Of a DNA stretch of 64,000 bases, positions 25,101-37,600 are shown piece by piece (positions within the stretch are counted from its first letter, which is position 1; the number at the start of each line of letters is the position of its first letter). The stretch is from Turnera subulata. Lineage: Eukaryota > Streptophyta > Magnoliopsida > Malpighiales > Passifloraceae. The notes under the pieces are model-generated. The model saw only the letters and a list, made by a program, of their open reading frames with translations, searched no databases and was not told where the DNA came from. The translations under genes and the position numbers were made by a program. Location of the stretch: assembly GCA_028386065.3 (NCBI GenBank), contig JAKUCV010007537.1, forward strand, positions 578,312-642,311. The letters are read 5' to 3'.

Positions 25101-26644
25101 GTCACAAACAAAGGCAAACCCATGATCATCATGTTACCTTGACAGGACACCAAGTCAAGTTAATGCTTGGTCATTATCAGTGAAAATGACGTGGCATAAA
25201 TTGGAACAGGCCATCATCCACACTAACATGGGTAAAAAATTTGGCAAAATTGTAGCCACAGAAATTTTTAATTTGCACTTTCACTTCTACTGCACAAACC
25301 AGAAAAACCTGAGATATGCACGTATTGAAAACACAAATAGCTGCAAGAGAATCCTTCTCCATACTCTCTGATTACACATCAGCCATCACCCATCACTTCC
25401 TTATAATGTGTTCTACATGCCACATTCGGTTCTACCAGCACCTTTTTGTTCATTTCAAGAATAAATAAACCACACCCACTAATGGGGTCAAACTTTGGAC
25501 ATAAATGAATCGGCAGGAATTGTCTTGTAGTTCACATTCGCAATGGCAGCTAGTGGTTGTTGGACTTGGAGCTACTAGAGCCTAGTGGTTAAGTTAACAT
25601 GAACAGAGTCTAGTGATCTACAGGAAGAAAGATTTGGGGCACAGAAAAGTTGTGAAGGGCATTGTGCCAAATCGGAACCAAGAATTGTAACCGGAAAAGA
25701 GATTGATAAGAGAGGATGGGTCTCATGGGATGGTTCTTCTTCTTCTTGGTTCACATGGAAGCGTTTAGTGTGGGCCTTGTATTTTCTAGAAAAAGAACCC
25801 CCCGAGACAAAAGCAACAAAATTAGGCATATTTTTGTATGTTATCTTGCCAACTTTTCTCTCCATTACCGTAATGCCCTTAGTCAGCATTCACAACTACA
25901 AGTCAAACCCATCAATTTTTTTTTAACCATTTGGAATCACCAGTGTGACAGACGCGAGACAGGGTACTAATTGTGTCCTTAACAACAAATGACAGCTAGA
26001 GCTACCATTTCTGCTCTGTGTTAGTAATTGTTAGTAAATTAGTACTTCTAGTTAAACTACTTTGGTATGGGATGATACTTAATTAGATATTGGATTCTGC
26101 CTCAATGCCTCAGTTTACTGGAAAAAACAGCCATCAAAGTACACTTTAACTCTTTACAAGATTCTGTTAACGCGTGCTAAACACTCACCAGTAGTAATCT
26201 CCACTCTCCCAGTTAAAAAAGGGAAAGAACTAAGAAGAGTGCGTAAAAGCTTCTTAGATTTACTGTTGCAATCCCTTTTTCCACTTTTTTGTCAGTTTTT
26301 TTTTAAAAACTTTTTCATTTTATATTTTTACTGTGCTTTGGTTGGTAGTAGCTCACAGCCAAGCAGTGATGACCTTAGACACTTGTGAACTGTAAGTGTG
26401 AATAGCTGTCTCTACAGTCTACACAATGTACTTGTATATATTGCCCTGTCATGTTCAGTGGCTGAAACCTGTGACATTGTGGAGTCCAAAGTGGTGATGG
26501 ACACAGTTCCTGCTCCACAATAGGCCAAGAACACCACAGACCGGAAAAACCCTCTTCACCTTTGAGCTTCTTCTCTTCCCCTGCGGCCGTTCTTTGTGTT
26601 TTCGTACCACTGAGAGAAGTGGAGAGGAATTGGAAAGGGAAGAA
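19107..26644. other. Long intergenic region upstream of the beta-galactosidase gene
   Basis: No complete gene is supported in about 7.5 kb. It contains a SINE-like segment (23.25-23.49 kb, listed separately) and A-rich and T-rich runs. A segment at 21.82-21.90 kb ends in ctttcag followed by gtac and could be an untranslated exon or nothing. A tgtatatattg sequence near 26433 lies about 210 bases before the beta-galactosidase ATG and is a candidate TATA box. Confidence 0.5.
23245..23490 (-). mobile_element. tRNA-derived SINE-like segment(s) with polymerase III boxes
   Basis: Read on the minus strand, the right part has TGGCGCAGTGG near 23475, a perfect tRNA A-box (TRGYNNARNGG), and GGGTTCGAACG near 23422, a B-box. 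A second, similar pair lies just downstream: TAGCTTGGTGG near 23315 and GGGTTCGAACC near 23275. Two tRNA-like heads in the same orientation suggest either two insertions or a dimeric element. I could not find clean target duplications, so the exact ends are uncertain. Confidence 0.5.
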
Positions 26645-29600
26645 ATGGGAACTAACTCAGTTTCCAGGGTGTTTAGTTTAGTATGCTTGGTTATGGTGTT
26701 GGGCTGTTCTCAGCTTATCCAGGGTGCTGTGACCTACGATAGGAAAGCAATTGTCATCAATGGCCAAAGGCGAATCCTTTTCTCTGGCTCCATTCACTAT
26801 CCAAGAAGCACTCCTGATGTACAGTAGCTCTTATTCTTCTCTTTTCTCCAAGCAGTTCGTTTCTTTTTTCTTTTTTTTTCTTTTACTATTCTTTGGTGTT
26901 TTGGTCTGTCTAATCTTCTTGAGCGATGGGGTTTCTTTTTAGATGTGGGAGGATCTGATACAGAAGGCAAAAGATGGAGGAGTGGATGTGATTGACACTT
27001 ATGTATTCTGGAATGTGCACGAGCCTTCTCCTGGAAATGTACTTCCATTTACCCTTCTCTAGAGATACTACTATGTTCTTCTGTTATTGTTCTGTTTTTT
27101 TGTCTAAATCTTTGCTCTTGCATGTTGTTTTCTTGTGGGTCACAGTACAATTTTGAAGGAAGATATGATCTGGTGAGATTCATCAAGTTAGTACAGAAGG
27201 CAGGCCTCTATGCTCATCTTCGCATTGGACCATACATCTGTGCAGAGTGGAATTTCGGGTACTCATCGCTCATACTCTACTGGTCATTTGATTTGTTTGT
27301 AATTTCATTGTTTCCCTTCGAGAAAAAAAAAATGCCTTTCCTTTGAGGCATAGTTTCTGCTTTGTGAAGAATATTTTCATTATTCTCAACTCCTGCATGT
27401 TGTACTTGCAGAGGTTTTCCGGTTTGGTTAAAATATGTCCCAGGGATCAGCTTTAGGACAGACAATGAGCCTTTTAAGGTTTGTTTTTCCCTCCTCTTAA
27501 TTCTTTTATTAATTACTTGCCCTGGTTCCACAGAAATCAGCTGTACGACCAAAGACTTGAGTATTAATGAAATTAACATAACCTTGAATTCTTCGCTCTG
27601 CAACTAACTGGCTGCTCATATGTCGTTGCAGAGGGCAATGCAAGGGTTCACGGAGAAGATAGTGGGATTAATGAAGAGTGAACGCCTCTTCGAGTCTCAA
27701 GGTGGTCCCATCATACTCTCTCAGGTTCGTGTTCTCCGTTTTTTGGCTTTCCATTACTGGCCTCTACCTCTTATTCTGATGCCAAGTTATGCAACCAGAG
27801 TATGTTGAACTGTTAGAAAGTGATGACAACGTGTTACTAAATTTTGCAGTGGCTCTTAAATTTTAGTGATAAAGAACACCGACATAATTAACATGTTGCG
27901 TTTTGGTCTATGCAGATTGAGAATGAGTATGGACAACAAAGTAAGTTATATGGTGCTGCTGGATATAATTATATGTCATGGGCTGCAAATATGGCGGTAC
28001 AACTGGGAACTGGGGTTCCCTGGGTAATGTGCAAAGAAACAGATGCCCCAGATCCAGTGGTAAGCAGTCTCCTTATCACATCACCAACTGAAGATTTATA
28101 CCCGGTTCCTATTTTCTTATTTATTTGATGGGTAATATTCCATATTGAATGAGTGTTTTACTGTGTTTCTGGTACAGATAAACACATGCAATGGATTTTA
28201 TTGTGATTCATTCACTCCCAACAAACCCTACAAGCCTACACTCTGGACAGAGGCTTGGAGTGGATGGTATGTGCACTACATATCTTTGCCTTTTGTCCAT
28301 TCAAGTTCACTGTTAGTATCTTATTGTTAAGGGCACTTGGCTTGTCCTCTTCCCAAATTGTGAAGGTTCTCCGACTTTGGTGGCCCGCTTCACCAGCGCC
28401 CAGTACAGGATTTGGCATTTGCAGTTGCACGATTCATACAGAAAGGAGGATCTTTTGTTAATTACTACATGGTTATCATCTCTTCCTCAACTCATTTTGA
28501 GAACAGGGATAGTTTGATTATACATGGAACTGATTTGTTTTGTGAAACAGTACCATGGAGGGACTAATTTTGGTCGCACTGCTGGAGGCCCTTTCATCAC
28601 CACTAGTTATGACTATGATGCACCAATAGATGAATACGGTAAGGGTTTAAATCATATGTTATAGATGTAATGCTTATGTTGAAATGTCTGCATGATGACG
28701 CAGTCACAGATTGATGACGTGAGATTGCCAACTAATTAAGTAGTATACAATATAATTGAATTCTGATGGGTTACATTTCTGGACAAAACCAAATGTAGCC
28801 GGATGGGGGTTTTGAGATGATTTATGACAACCGTAAGAAGCATTCACATATTTGAGCCAAAAAGTTAACTCTCAGATATACCTTTTTAGAGAACATGACT
28901 TGACTGAAACACACTACTTGCTATTGAATAATTTTGGTTTACTTTAGGCCAACTTATATGAATGCTTCTAAACTCCTTAACCATGTAACCTGACAGGTCT
29001 GATCAGGCAGCCAAAGTATGGTCATCTAAAGGAGCTTCATAGGTCTATTAAGATGTGTGAGCGAGCATTAGTTTCAGTAGATCCTATTGTTACACAGTTG
29101 GGCAGCTTCCAGCAGGTTTACCTCTTTTTTCGACTTTCCATATTCTGGTATTTGTGAGATTTGGTACACCATACTGAATTTTGTCAACGTCTGGTGTTTT
29201 CAGGCTCATGTGTACTCCACAGAATCAGGAGACTGTGCAGCTTTTCTTGCCAACTATGATACAAAATCTGCTGCAAGAGTGTTGTTCAACAACATGCACT
29301 ATAACTTACCTCCTTGGTCCATCAGCATCCTTCCTGATTGCAGAAATGTGGTATTTAATACTGCCAAGGTAATTTTTCTATAAGCAGATGAATCTTTATA
29401 TCTAATCTTTCAGTATGGTATAATAAGATTGCTCTCCATTAGAGGGGGAAAAGAACATTGCCCACTAATCAAGTAGAAGCGGGGCGGCGGATGTGTATCT
29501 TCCCTTCTGATCTGTGGTTTTGTATCATAGCACATTCAACAAGCAAAATTGACCAAATTCTTGTTCTGCCTTTTAGGTTGGTGTTCAAACAACTCAAATG

Positions 29601-31644
29601 GAAATGTTACCAGCAAGTGGTGAGATGTTTTCATGGGAGAGTTATGATGAGGACCTTTCTGCTCTAGATGACAGCTCAACATTCACATCTAATGGTCTCT
29701 TGGAGCAGATAAATGTCACCAGGGACGCTAGCGATTATTTATGGTATATCACCAGGTGAGAAATATTGCCTTACTTTTAACTACATTGTCTATCCATGCA
29801 ATCACACTGTTCATCTCTCTTGCCCCTTCATTATTTCTTCGACCTAGAGATGCTAAATTTATTTAGGAGAGGTGTCATACATTTTTTTCATAACTAATAA
29901 TGTCTCCTTTCTCAACATTTGTCCAGTGTCGATATTGGCTCATCTGAATCCTTCCTACATGGAGGAGAGCTCCCTACCCTCATTGTCCAGTCGACAGGTC
30001 ATGCTGTGCACATCTTTATTAATGGACAGCTTTCAGGTACATAGATTAGTTAGACTCTCCAAAGTTGTCTATTTAGTTGATTAGCAGTAACTAAACTAGC
30101 ATACCGTAATTCAAGGTTCTGCCTTCGGGACAAGGGAGAATCGGAGGTTTACATACACTGGCAAGGTCAATTTGCATGCCGGAACGAACAAAATTGCGTT
30201 GCTGAGTGTTGCTGTTGGCTTACCGGTTAGTTTACCTTCGTTTGCAGTTTTTCCGTAAATCTCTCTTCAAAAGGGGCTACCTGGATACTAAAATTTCAGA
30301 TTCTGTAACTATGATGAATTGATATTGGTAGAGATTTTCTTCTACTGCTTATTTGCTTGCTGACAATTATTTTCCTCTGTGATTGAAGAATGTTGGTGGA
30401 CACTTCGAGACATGGAACACAGGCATCCTAGGTCCAGTTGCACTTCATGGCCTTGACCAGGGAAAATGGGACTTATCCTGGCAAAAGTGGACCTACCAGG
30501 TTTCTAAATTTGAATTCTGTATCTTTCGTAAATGTATCATTGCTTATCGATGATAAATTTAAATCCTTATCTGCTCAAACAGGTTGGGTTGAAAGGAGAA
30601 GCCATGAATCTTGTCTCTCCAAATAGTGTTTCCTCTGTTGGGTGGATGCAAGCATCATTAGTTGCCCAAAGACCGCAGCAGCCTTTGACATGGCATAAGG
30701 TAAGAGTCATGCTTAGTCTTTGGAGAATCAAACTTGGTAGGAAACTGAGCAATTCCTTTTCATAAGCCATATCAAGCTCATTATATTTAACTTTGCAGGC
30801 CACTTTTAATGCACCTGAAGGAGATGAACCCTTGGCTTTGGACATGGAGGGTATGGGGAAAGGTCAAATATGGATTAATGAACAGAGCATAGGGAGATAC
30901 TGGACTGCGTATGCTTCTGGCAACTGCAATGGCTGCAGTTATGCTGGAACATTCCGTCCTCCAAAATGTCAGCTCGGTTGTGGCCAGCCGACACAAAAAT
31001 GGTAAATATCCCCTTGATGGAGCTATATCATTTGTTCTTTTGATCCGGCAATCACTAATAGTGGAAAAATATATTTCCAGGTATCATGTGCCTCGTTCTT
31101 GGTTGAAACCAACCGACAATCTGTTGGTAGTTTTTGAGGAACTAGGAGGGAATCCCTCAAAAATTTCTCTGGTGAAAAGATCAGTGAGTAGTGTTTGTGC
31201 TGAAGTCTCTGAGTTCCATCCAACCCTTAAGAATTGGCACATTGAAAGCTACGGAAGAGCTGAAGACTTCCACAGCCCTAAAGTTCACCTTAAGTGTAAT
31301 TCAGGCCAGTCCATTTCTTCCATTAAATTTGCGAGCTTTGGAACACCCTTGGGAACCTGTGGGAGCTATCAGCAAGGCGCTTGCCATTCTCCAATGTCGT
31401 ATGCCACCTTAGAGAAGGTACATTGTCATTGCTGTCTAGTGTTTATCATCTCTCACAAACGAGCAGAGACACCTTTTTTTAACCATGTTCTGTTTTTCTT
31501 TTACAGAAATGTGTTGGGAAGCAGAGATGTACTGTCACCATAGCCAACAGTAATTTCGGCCAAGACCCATGTCCAAATGTATTGAAGCGGTTGTCCGTTG
31601 AAGCTGTTTGTGCTCCAACAAATTGGAGGGGTGGGTTAGGTTAA
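26645..31644 (+). CDS. BGAL3: Beta-galactosidase, GH35, BGAL3 type, with C-terminal SUEL lectin domain
   Basis: Nineteen exons join in frame: 26645-26818, 26943-27038, 27146-27258, 27412-27478, 27632-27724, 27916-28059, 28178-28266, 28366-28471, 28551-28638, 28997-29115, 29204-29368, 29577-29755, 29927-30036, 30116-30225, 30389-30499, 30583-30699, 30799-31001, 31081-31417 and 31507-31644. The product is 852 residues, close to Arabidopsis BGAL3. It starts with a signal peptide (about 1-27). [14 protein letters not shown] carries the acid/base Glu185, and WTEAWSGW carries the nucleophile Glu254. A galactose-binding SUEL lectin domain lies at about 764-846. The enzyme is secreted and removes terminal galactose from cell-wall beta-galactans. 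Start at 26645 rather than an upstream in-frame non-ATG codon, because it gives a clean signal peptide. An otherwise conserved NG before QSIGRYW is NE here. Confidence 0.95.
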
Positions 31645-32656
31645 AGAATTATGGATCCTTATCTATGTTGCATCTAATTTAACAACACAGTACCAGCCAG
31701 CAGGAGAAGCATGGAAGAATAATAGGAAGAGAGAGTACAGGTAAACGTTGTTTAGTCCTATAGGAGAAATGCTACAGTCTTTCAAGTTGGGAGAGGCTGA
31801 GGCCAAGCCAAGCGTGTTTGTTTCTTGGGAGCAAAGAGAGCTTAAATTTTATGTGGGTTTAGTGAGGCTACTGTAAATTAGTGATTTTTAAAAATAGCTT
31901 AGTGTGGAAATTCCTGGGTCCTGCAACTTGGGGCCTGAGGTGAATTTCACTCCCGGTCGGTCCTTCTCCGTTTTAAGTGGACACGGTCTGACCGGGAAAA
32001 GAGTTGGTTCTATTCTAGTTGTGTGATGTGATTCGTTTTATTGCTTGTAATCTAGGGGAAGAAGAAATCAAAACCCCCCAGGTGTTCATGTTGGGAGCGG
32101 ATCCTAGTATGACAATTGTTCTGTGCAGGTGCATTTGTGCAATTTAAGAGCCTTCTTTTCCTCCATTTTTCACCTGACCATTGCCTGGACGGAAAGCTGT
32201 GCTCTATCTTTTCTTGGCTTTATTGACTTCTTGCATCCAATACCTTGCCAATTTATTGGCAAGCATAATGATGTTATTGGTGGAGGTCAGCTCTGTAGAG
32301 TCTTGCACCTTTTTATCGTCCGTGTCAAGAGGATATGATGGGAGAGTAGTCGTGGCAACTGGAAAATAGACACAAGACCAACCTAACTAGTTCTGGAGTA
32401 GCCTCTTTTAACAAAAGAAAATGAATAAAAGATGAAAAGAAAAGGCACCCCATTGTGGTGTTAATTATAAAATGGAAAACATAATGTCATAGAAAAGCAA
32501 AAAGTTATAAACCATAAAGTTGCTAAAACAGGGATTGCTCGACTTTTTAACCCTAACCAGATAAGCAAACCAGGAAATGAGCTTCATAGAACGGAGAGTT
32601 GCATAATTAAAATCAGATAGGGTACTAAGCTCCAGTAGCTAACACATGTACTCATT
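31645..32656. other. Convergent intergenic region
   Basis: This lies between the stop codons of the beta-galactosidase (+) and the first thioredoxin (-). It should contain both 3' untranslated regions. I see no further gene. An aataaaa sequence near 32424 is a possible polyadenylation signal. Confidence 0.5.
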
Positions 32657-33778
32657 TCAGGCGGAAGCTGTAGCAATGTGCTTTGCAATAGTCTGCTGCA
32701 GCTCGTCCTTCTTTGCCCCTACAACCTTGTCCACTTGCTTCCCTTCTTTGATGAATATAAAGGTCGGCATTGCTTCCACTTCCCATTCCTGAGCAACTGT
32801 CTGTAAACAAAAACAGAGAAAATTATAAATATGGGTTCAGCAATTAGGATTTCAGATTTGGGATTCTTACATTCAATTCGTCAACGTCCACTTTGATGAA
32901 GATGACACCAAGAAATTTCTTAGCCAACTCTGCCAGGAAAGGAGCAATCTGACGACATGGTCCACACCATGAAGCAGCAAAATCAACAACCACCTGCATC
33001 AACATCAACCCAATAGCCAAAAATCAGGGATTTAGCAGATAACTAACTTCATGGCATAATTCCCATTTTTCTTACAGCCCAAAGTCAATCAATTTCATAT
33101 AATTACAACACATCTAATTGTTAATTGAGATTAGAAACTAAAGACTGCCTGGTGAAGGAAGCTACAAGCTAGAATTTCTTCTTTTGCCAAGAAGTTACAA
33201 GCTAGAATTGAATCTTGGTAAAGTTTGCACATTCATGGTAAAAACACACATAGCATGCGCATCGTAAGTAATAAATAATGATAATCATTTTGTCACTGAC
33301 AAGTCGTCTGAGCCCTGAGGTAGAAAAGACACAAATTCAGTGACTCTCTCTCTTCTGGACACCCCCAGGACAGGACCAACCACAAGCACTAATTAAATGC
33401 CACAAACATCACAAGAATTGCGTGTTTTTCTTTATGGAACTCTGTCAAAGAATGAAAGATCTTTTTATAAACCTTGATTACGTTTCAAAATCGGCCCTGC
33501 CCAAATCAATATCACGTCACCCACTCACTGTTAAACTTACAAGTTACAAAGGGAAGATTTTGTTTAAAACGAAAACAAAAAAAAAAAGTACCAGTTCTCC
33601 AAGATCTATAAAATTAAGGAAGTAATCCAATTCCATGTAAAATAGAATGATGTAAACAACGAAATGAGGGGGGGGTGTTAAGTGGTACCAGCTTGTTGGA
33701 TTCCTTGCCCTTTTCGAGCTGCTTTGTCCATTCTTCAATTGTGTGGCAACCGATTACCTGACCCTCTTCTCCTGCCAT
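32657..33778 (-). CDS. Thioredoxin h, copy 1
   Basis: Three exons (33778-33689, 32993-32871, 32800-32657) give 118 residues, the usual size for a cytosolic h-type thioredoxin. The start is the ATG of [13 protein letters not shown], typical of the h1-like subgroup. There is no transit peptide. The redox centre WCGPC is at residues 39-43 with Cys40 and Cys43, and the cis-proline of AMPTF is Pro83. The protein reduces disulfides of cytosolic targets and is itself reduced by NADPH-thioredoxin reductase. Intron positions and phases match copy 2 at 36.5 kb exactly, so the two arose by tandem duplication. Copy 1 reads RQIAPF after the active site where copy 2 reads RFISPF. Confidence 0.95.
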
Positions 33779-34788
33779 TATCACTCTTTTTGTCTCTTTT
33801 TTCTTTTTCTTCTAATCTCTTTCGCTTCCCTTCTCCTCACTGGTAAAACCTAGATGAAAAAAAAAAAAAAGAGAGTAAATTGCGTTCTTTCTGGGGGCTA
33901 CACGGCTTTAATAAATGAGAATCTTGTGCTTAATCCGACCACGGATTTGCCAATCCTGATAATGACAAAAGTTCACGGCCAAATCTCGTGCTACGTAAGA
34001 CGCCCAAAACTAATTAGTAACTGATCCCTTTAGGATTACGACAGTGAAGTGTGTCACTTAACAGGATATGTTTCTCCAAACAATCTAATTCCCCTATATA
34101 TGAGACGTCAACGTATAAAATATTAATTTTTACCGGCAAATAAAAAAGTCTTCCATAGTATTTCTCTATTTTGGCTCTAATAAATCCCTGGGAATACTGG
34201 ATGAACAAATAGAATTATTCGTTTCGCCTTATCTAAAATTGAGCATCTGATTCGGCATGCCCGTCGATTTCAAGCCTCGGATTTTATTCCGCATTTTTGT
34301 TCGGACAATCCTTTACACGTAAGAGGTTTTTTTTTTCTTTTATAAATTGAGATGAATAGAGCAAAGTATTTACAGACTAACCCAACCCGGTATGCCATTC
34401 AAATCAGGCAAGAAATACATTGATAACCCAAAGGATTTTGGCCTGGAACATACCTGTACTATGTACCCTCCCGTTTGATTTATTTATATACTTCTATTTT
34501 TTTTCCATCATCTATTTGTGCTATGTAATTTAGTTTGACCATATACCTGTACTAAATAATTTGGTCCAATCTTGTCCTTCCGTCTTTCCTCCGTTGGTTT
34601 GACCGTTTACATTCGACTCATTTATATGCTTGTACCTTTTTTCTTTTTGGTTTAATCTGTACTTCAGATGTTTCCAGAGAACCACATCTGGCCCAACGAA
34701 CACTGCTAGGCACGACACACCCACAATCCGCAAACAAATGGCCATCGAGAGGGGGCCTGCAAACAAGCCCAATCCCAAGAGCTAGATG
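33779..34788. other. Intergenic region upstream of thioredoxin h copy 1
   Basis: The first few hundred bases left of the LINE relic should hold the thioredoxin promoter. The 5' leader shows a ct-rich stretch just upstream of the ATG on the minus strand. No other gene is supported. Confidence 0.45.
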
Positions 34789-35215
34789 GTGTAACAAAAT
34801 GCGCTACTAAAGTAGTAAAGTCTATGTCAGAAAGCGGGTGCAAGGGCATGAAGGTGTAAAGGCTTGAATTCCTCCATGTCAACCCAGAACCGTGTAACAA
34901 AATGCGCTATTAAAATAGCCAAGTCTATGTCAGAAAGTGAGTGCAAGGGCATGAAGGTGTAAAGGCTCGAATTCCTCCAACCAAGTGTCAACCCAGAACC
35001 GCATTGTAAAACCATCCCCTTTAGCACACTCAAAGTCCTGCACAATATGCGGCCAGACTCGAGCCACACCATGCCACAACGACCAACAACAAGAGCGCAT
35101 AATCGAGAATAGAACCAAAGGCTTTTGTCGGAGATACTTGTTATGAAAGACCTTGAACCCACAACGCATCCGGGAAGGCCACTAAACTTAGACAACAAGG
35201 CTTGGTTATGAGAAT
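34789..35215 (-). pseudogene. LINE (non-LTR retrotransposon) relic with an internal 103-bp duplication
   Basis: On the minus strand one frame reads KGDGFTMRFWVDTWLEEF, matching the (V)GDG..(V/I)RFW.D.W signature found near the C-terminus of plant L1-type LINE polyproteins. Upstream residues (NQALLSK, then SLWHGVARVWP in another frame) match the preceding segment. Frames shift several times, so it is dead. The 3' part is duplicated in tandem (34789-34891 and 34892-34998, period 103). Confidence 0.5.
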
Positions 35216-35324
35216 CCAAATGATGCAGTCCTAGATTCCTAAATTGTCAAAGAGACCAAACCAATTGCCATAAAGTCAGATACATCTTTTGATTTGCAGT
35301 GGTTGACCCCAAAGAGAGACATAT

Positions 35325-35659
35325 TGTTACGGGATCATTACCCTCTCCCCAAAAGGCCAACCTAGTGGGGTGTGCAGCACCCTGTGGCCCAAGACCTTTC
35401 CCTTCCTTTTCGATGTGGGATTCCGTCACATTCTGCCCCACCAAATCCGACGACGCCCTCGTCGTCGACCGGGCACCCTGCCTACTCCGTCCCCACGGAG
35501 CGCTTAGCGTGACATCGGAGTTGGGTCGGGTGGGCTCTGCTACCACTTGTCACGGGGTCATTACCCTCTCCCCAAAAGGTCAACCTAGTGGGGTGTGCAG
35601 CACCCTGTATATATGGCCCAAGACCTTCCCCTTCTTTTCCGATGTGGAATTCCGTCACA
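35325..35659 (-). mobile_element. TRIM element (terminal-repeat retrotransposon in miniature), 335 bp
   Basis: Two direct repeats (35325-35430, 106 bp, and 35548-35659, 112 bp) flank 117 bp of internal DNA. In minus-strand orientation each repeat starts TGTGACGGAAT and ends GTAACA or GTGACA. Two bases after the first LTR is TGGTAGCAGAGC (within 35533-35546), the initiator-tRNA-Met primer site. A purine-rich GGTGGGGCAGAA precedes the second LTR. The insertion is flanked by the 5-bp target duplication catat (35320-35324 and 35660-35664). There is no coding capacity. Length differences between LTRs are mainly a tatata insertion. Confidence 0.9.
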
Positions 35660-35664
35660 CATAT

Positions 35665-36452
35665 ACACTCAACACTGTGAATTATGAACAACAACGACTC
35701 AACAGTCTGCATAGTGAGTTGTGAGAGGTAAGTAAGCATTGATTGAGTCAAACTCAATCGGGAAGCAAAGGCGAGATACTGGAACTGTCATGTAGAAAGG
35801 CGGCATTGAACCTCCTCCAAAATCGGGATATAAGTACCGCGATCTAGAAGATGAAACCCCTAAATATCGGCTCAAATCCAAGGCGACAAGGCGACAAGAA
35901 AACCCAGACTAGCACGAAAAGCATCCACCACACAATGCTAGAGAACAACATCTGCGACTTTTGCCGACTAACCTATCGAAATTCTCCTCCCTCTCTGTCT
36001 TTCCCCTCCCTTCCTTATAACTCACACTCTATCTAAACAAAAGCGTTAAGGGTGCTTTAAGGTGATACGGAAATGTAAAACTTTTAAAGCTTTCCGAAAC
36101 CCTATTTACACCGCATAACTCTTGATTAATGACAGTTCTTAAAACGTACAACCACACCCCTTATGGCAAGTGCTCCTTTTGCTATGATTACCGTGTACTC
36201 ATGGCAGGGAGACTGGGGGAAAAAATATAAGACTTTGGGGAGTCCAGATATGATATAAAAACACGATATGTGAAATCTACTTTTCAACCACAGAAATAAG
36301 TACACCACAAAGCAGCTCCTGAGATACATAATCTCATTTCATAAAATCCCAATACCATACTGAACAACATTAGCTAGCATCAGTCTAGACTAAGTTAAGA
36401 GGTTGATACTCGTAAAGCATATATTGTCTACAGGCACACGCAAATCTGAGTT
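35665..36452. other. Intergenic region between the TRIM and thioredoxin h copy 2
   Basis: No gene is supported. The end nearest 36452 should be the 3' untranslated region of the second thioredoxin gene. Confidence 0.45.
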
Positions 36453-37600
36453 TCAAGCAGAAGCAGTTGCCACATGCTTTGCGATAGTCTGCTGCAGCTC
36501 GTCCTTCTTTGCACCCACAACCTTGTCCACAATCTTCCCTTCTTTCAGGAACATGAAGGTTGGCATTGCTTCCACAGCCCAATCTTGAGCAACACTCTGT
36601 ACACAAAACAATATAATAAAATTACTATACTAATCCAAAAACTCCCTGCTATAAATCTATGGGTGGTTTTATTTTTGTTTAAAGAGAGGGTTGTTCACGA
36701 TTATATTACCTTCAGTTCATCTACATCCACCTTCAGGAAAGTAACATCAGGAAATTTCTTGGCCAGCTCTGCCAGGAAAGGTGAAATGAAACGACATGGT
36801 CCACACCATGAAGCGGTAAAATCAACAACAATCTGCATCAACACCAACCCCAGAGCTATATAATACCCTTATTGTGTAATTGCAATCTTAACTGTCCAAA
36901 AACAATAAACCAACCTATAAAGTTATAAAATGACTGTACTTAATGGCCCATTAATCGTAACAAAAAGCATGTAACATGGTGATTTTGCCACTGGCAAGTG
37001 ACAGGACTTGAGCTGTAAAAATGAAATCCATAATCGAACATGAAACTGATGAGGAAAACAAACTAAAACCAGGACCACCAACAACATCACATGAATGGCA
37101 TGACCTTTATTTTATTTATGGCGCTTTTGCCTAAAATAGGAGAAATATCTTATCATGGTATATGCATTAATTTAGGCCCATCAAAATAACTACGCTTACA
37201 GAAAACTTAATTGCATCTTCATATCAGCCCAACCCTACAACCAGATCTCGTCACGGATTCAAGCCAATTAGTGCCAAGAACAGCCTAACTAGTCGCCGCA
37301 AAAACAGTTCACTCCAAGCACACAAACCCAGATTAAAAACAACAACAACCAACAACAAAAACCCAGTTCTAATTACGCGCAAAATAAAGCGTAAAAACAA
37401 ATCAGAAAAAAATCCCACAAAAAGCAGCGTCGAATCTATAACAATTAACACAATAGAAACCCAGACAATAATTGTAAAGAAAAAAAAAACTTAAGGAAAA
37501 CAAGAGGTACCAGTTTTGTGGATTGGTTGCCTTTCTCGAGCTGCTCGTTCCACACCTCAATAGTGTGGCAACCGATCACTTGACCCTCTTCTGCTGCCAT
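36453..37600 (-). CDS. Thioredoxin h, copy 2
   Basis: Three exons (37600-37511, 36832-36710, 36596-36453) give 118 residues starting [18 protein letters not shown] lies at 39-43 and the cis-proline at 83. All intron positions are the same as in copy 1, and the C-terminal half is nearly identical ([11 protein letters not shown], then ATASA). The protein should be a cytosolic disulfide reductase like copy 1. The main differences cluster around the active site and the second beta strand ([22 protein letters not shown]), which could alter partner choice. It sits beside the RTE1-homolog gene, an arrangement also recalled for Arabidopsis TRX1 and RTH. Confidence 0.95.

Noticed and set aside
35299..35724. 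141-codon frame across the TRIM
   Set aside because: It spans both LTRs and the internal region of an element with no coding capacity.
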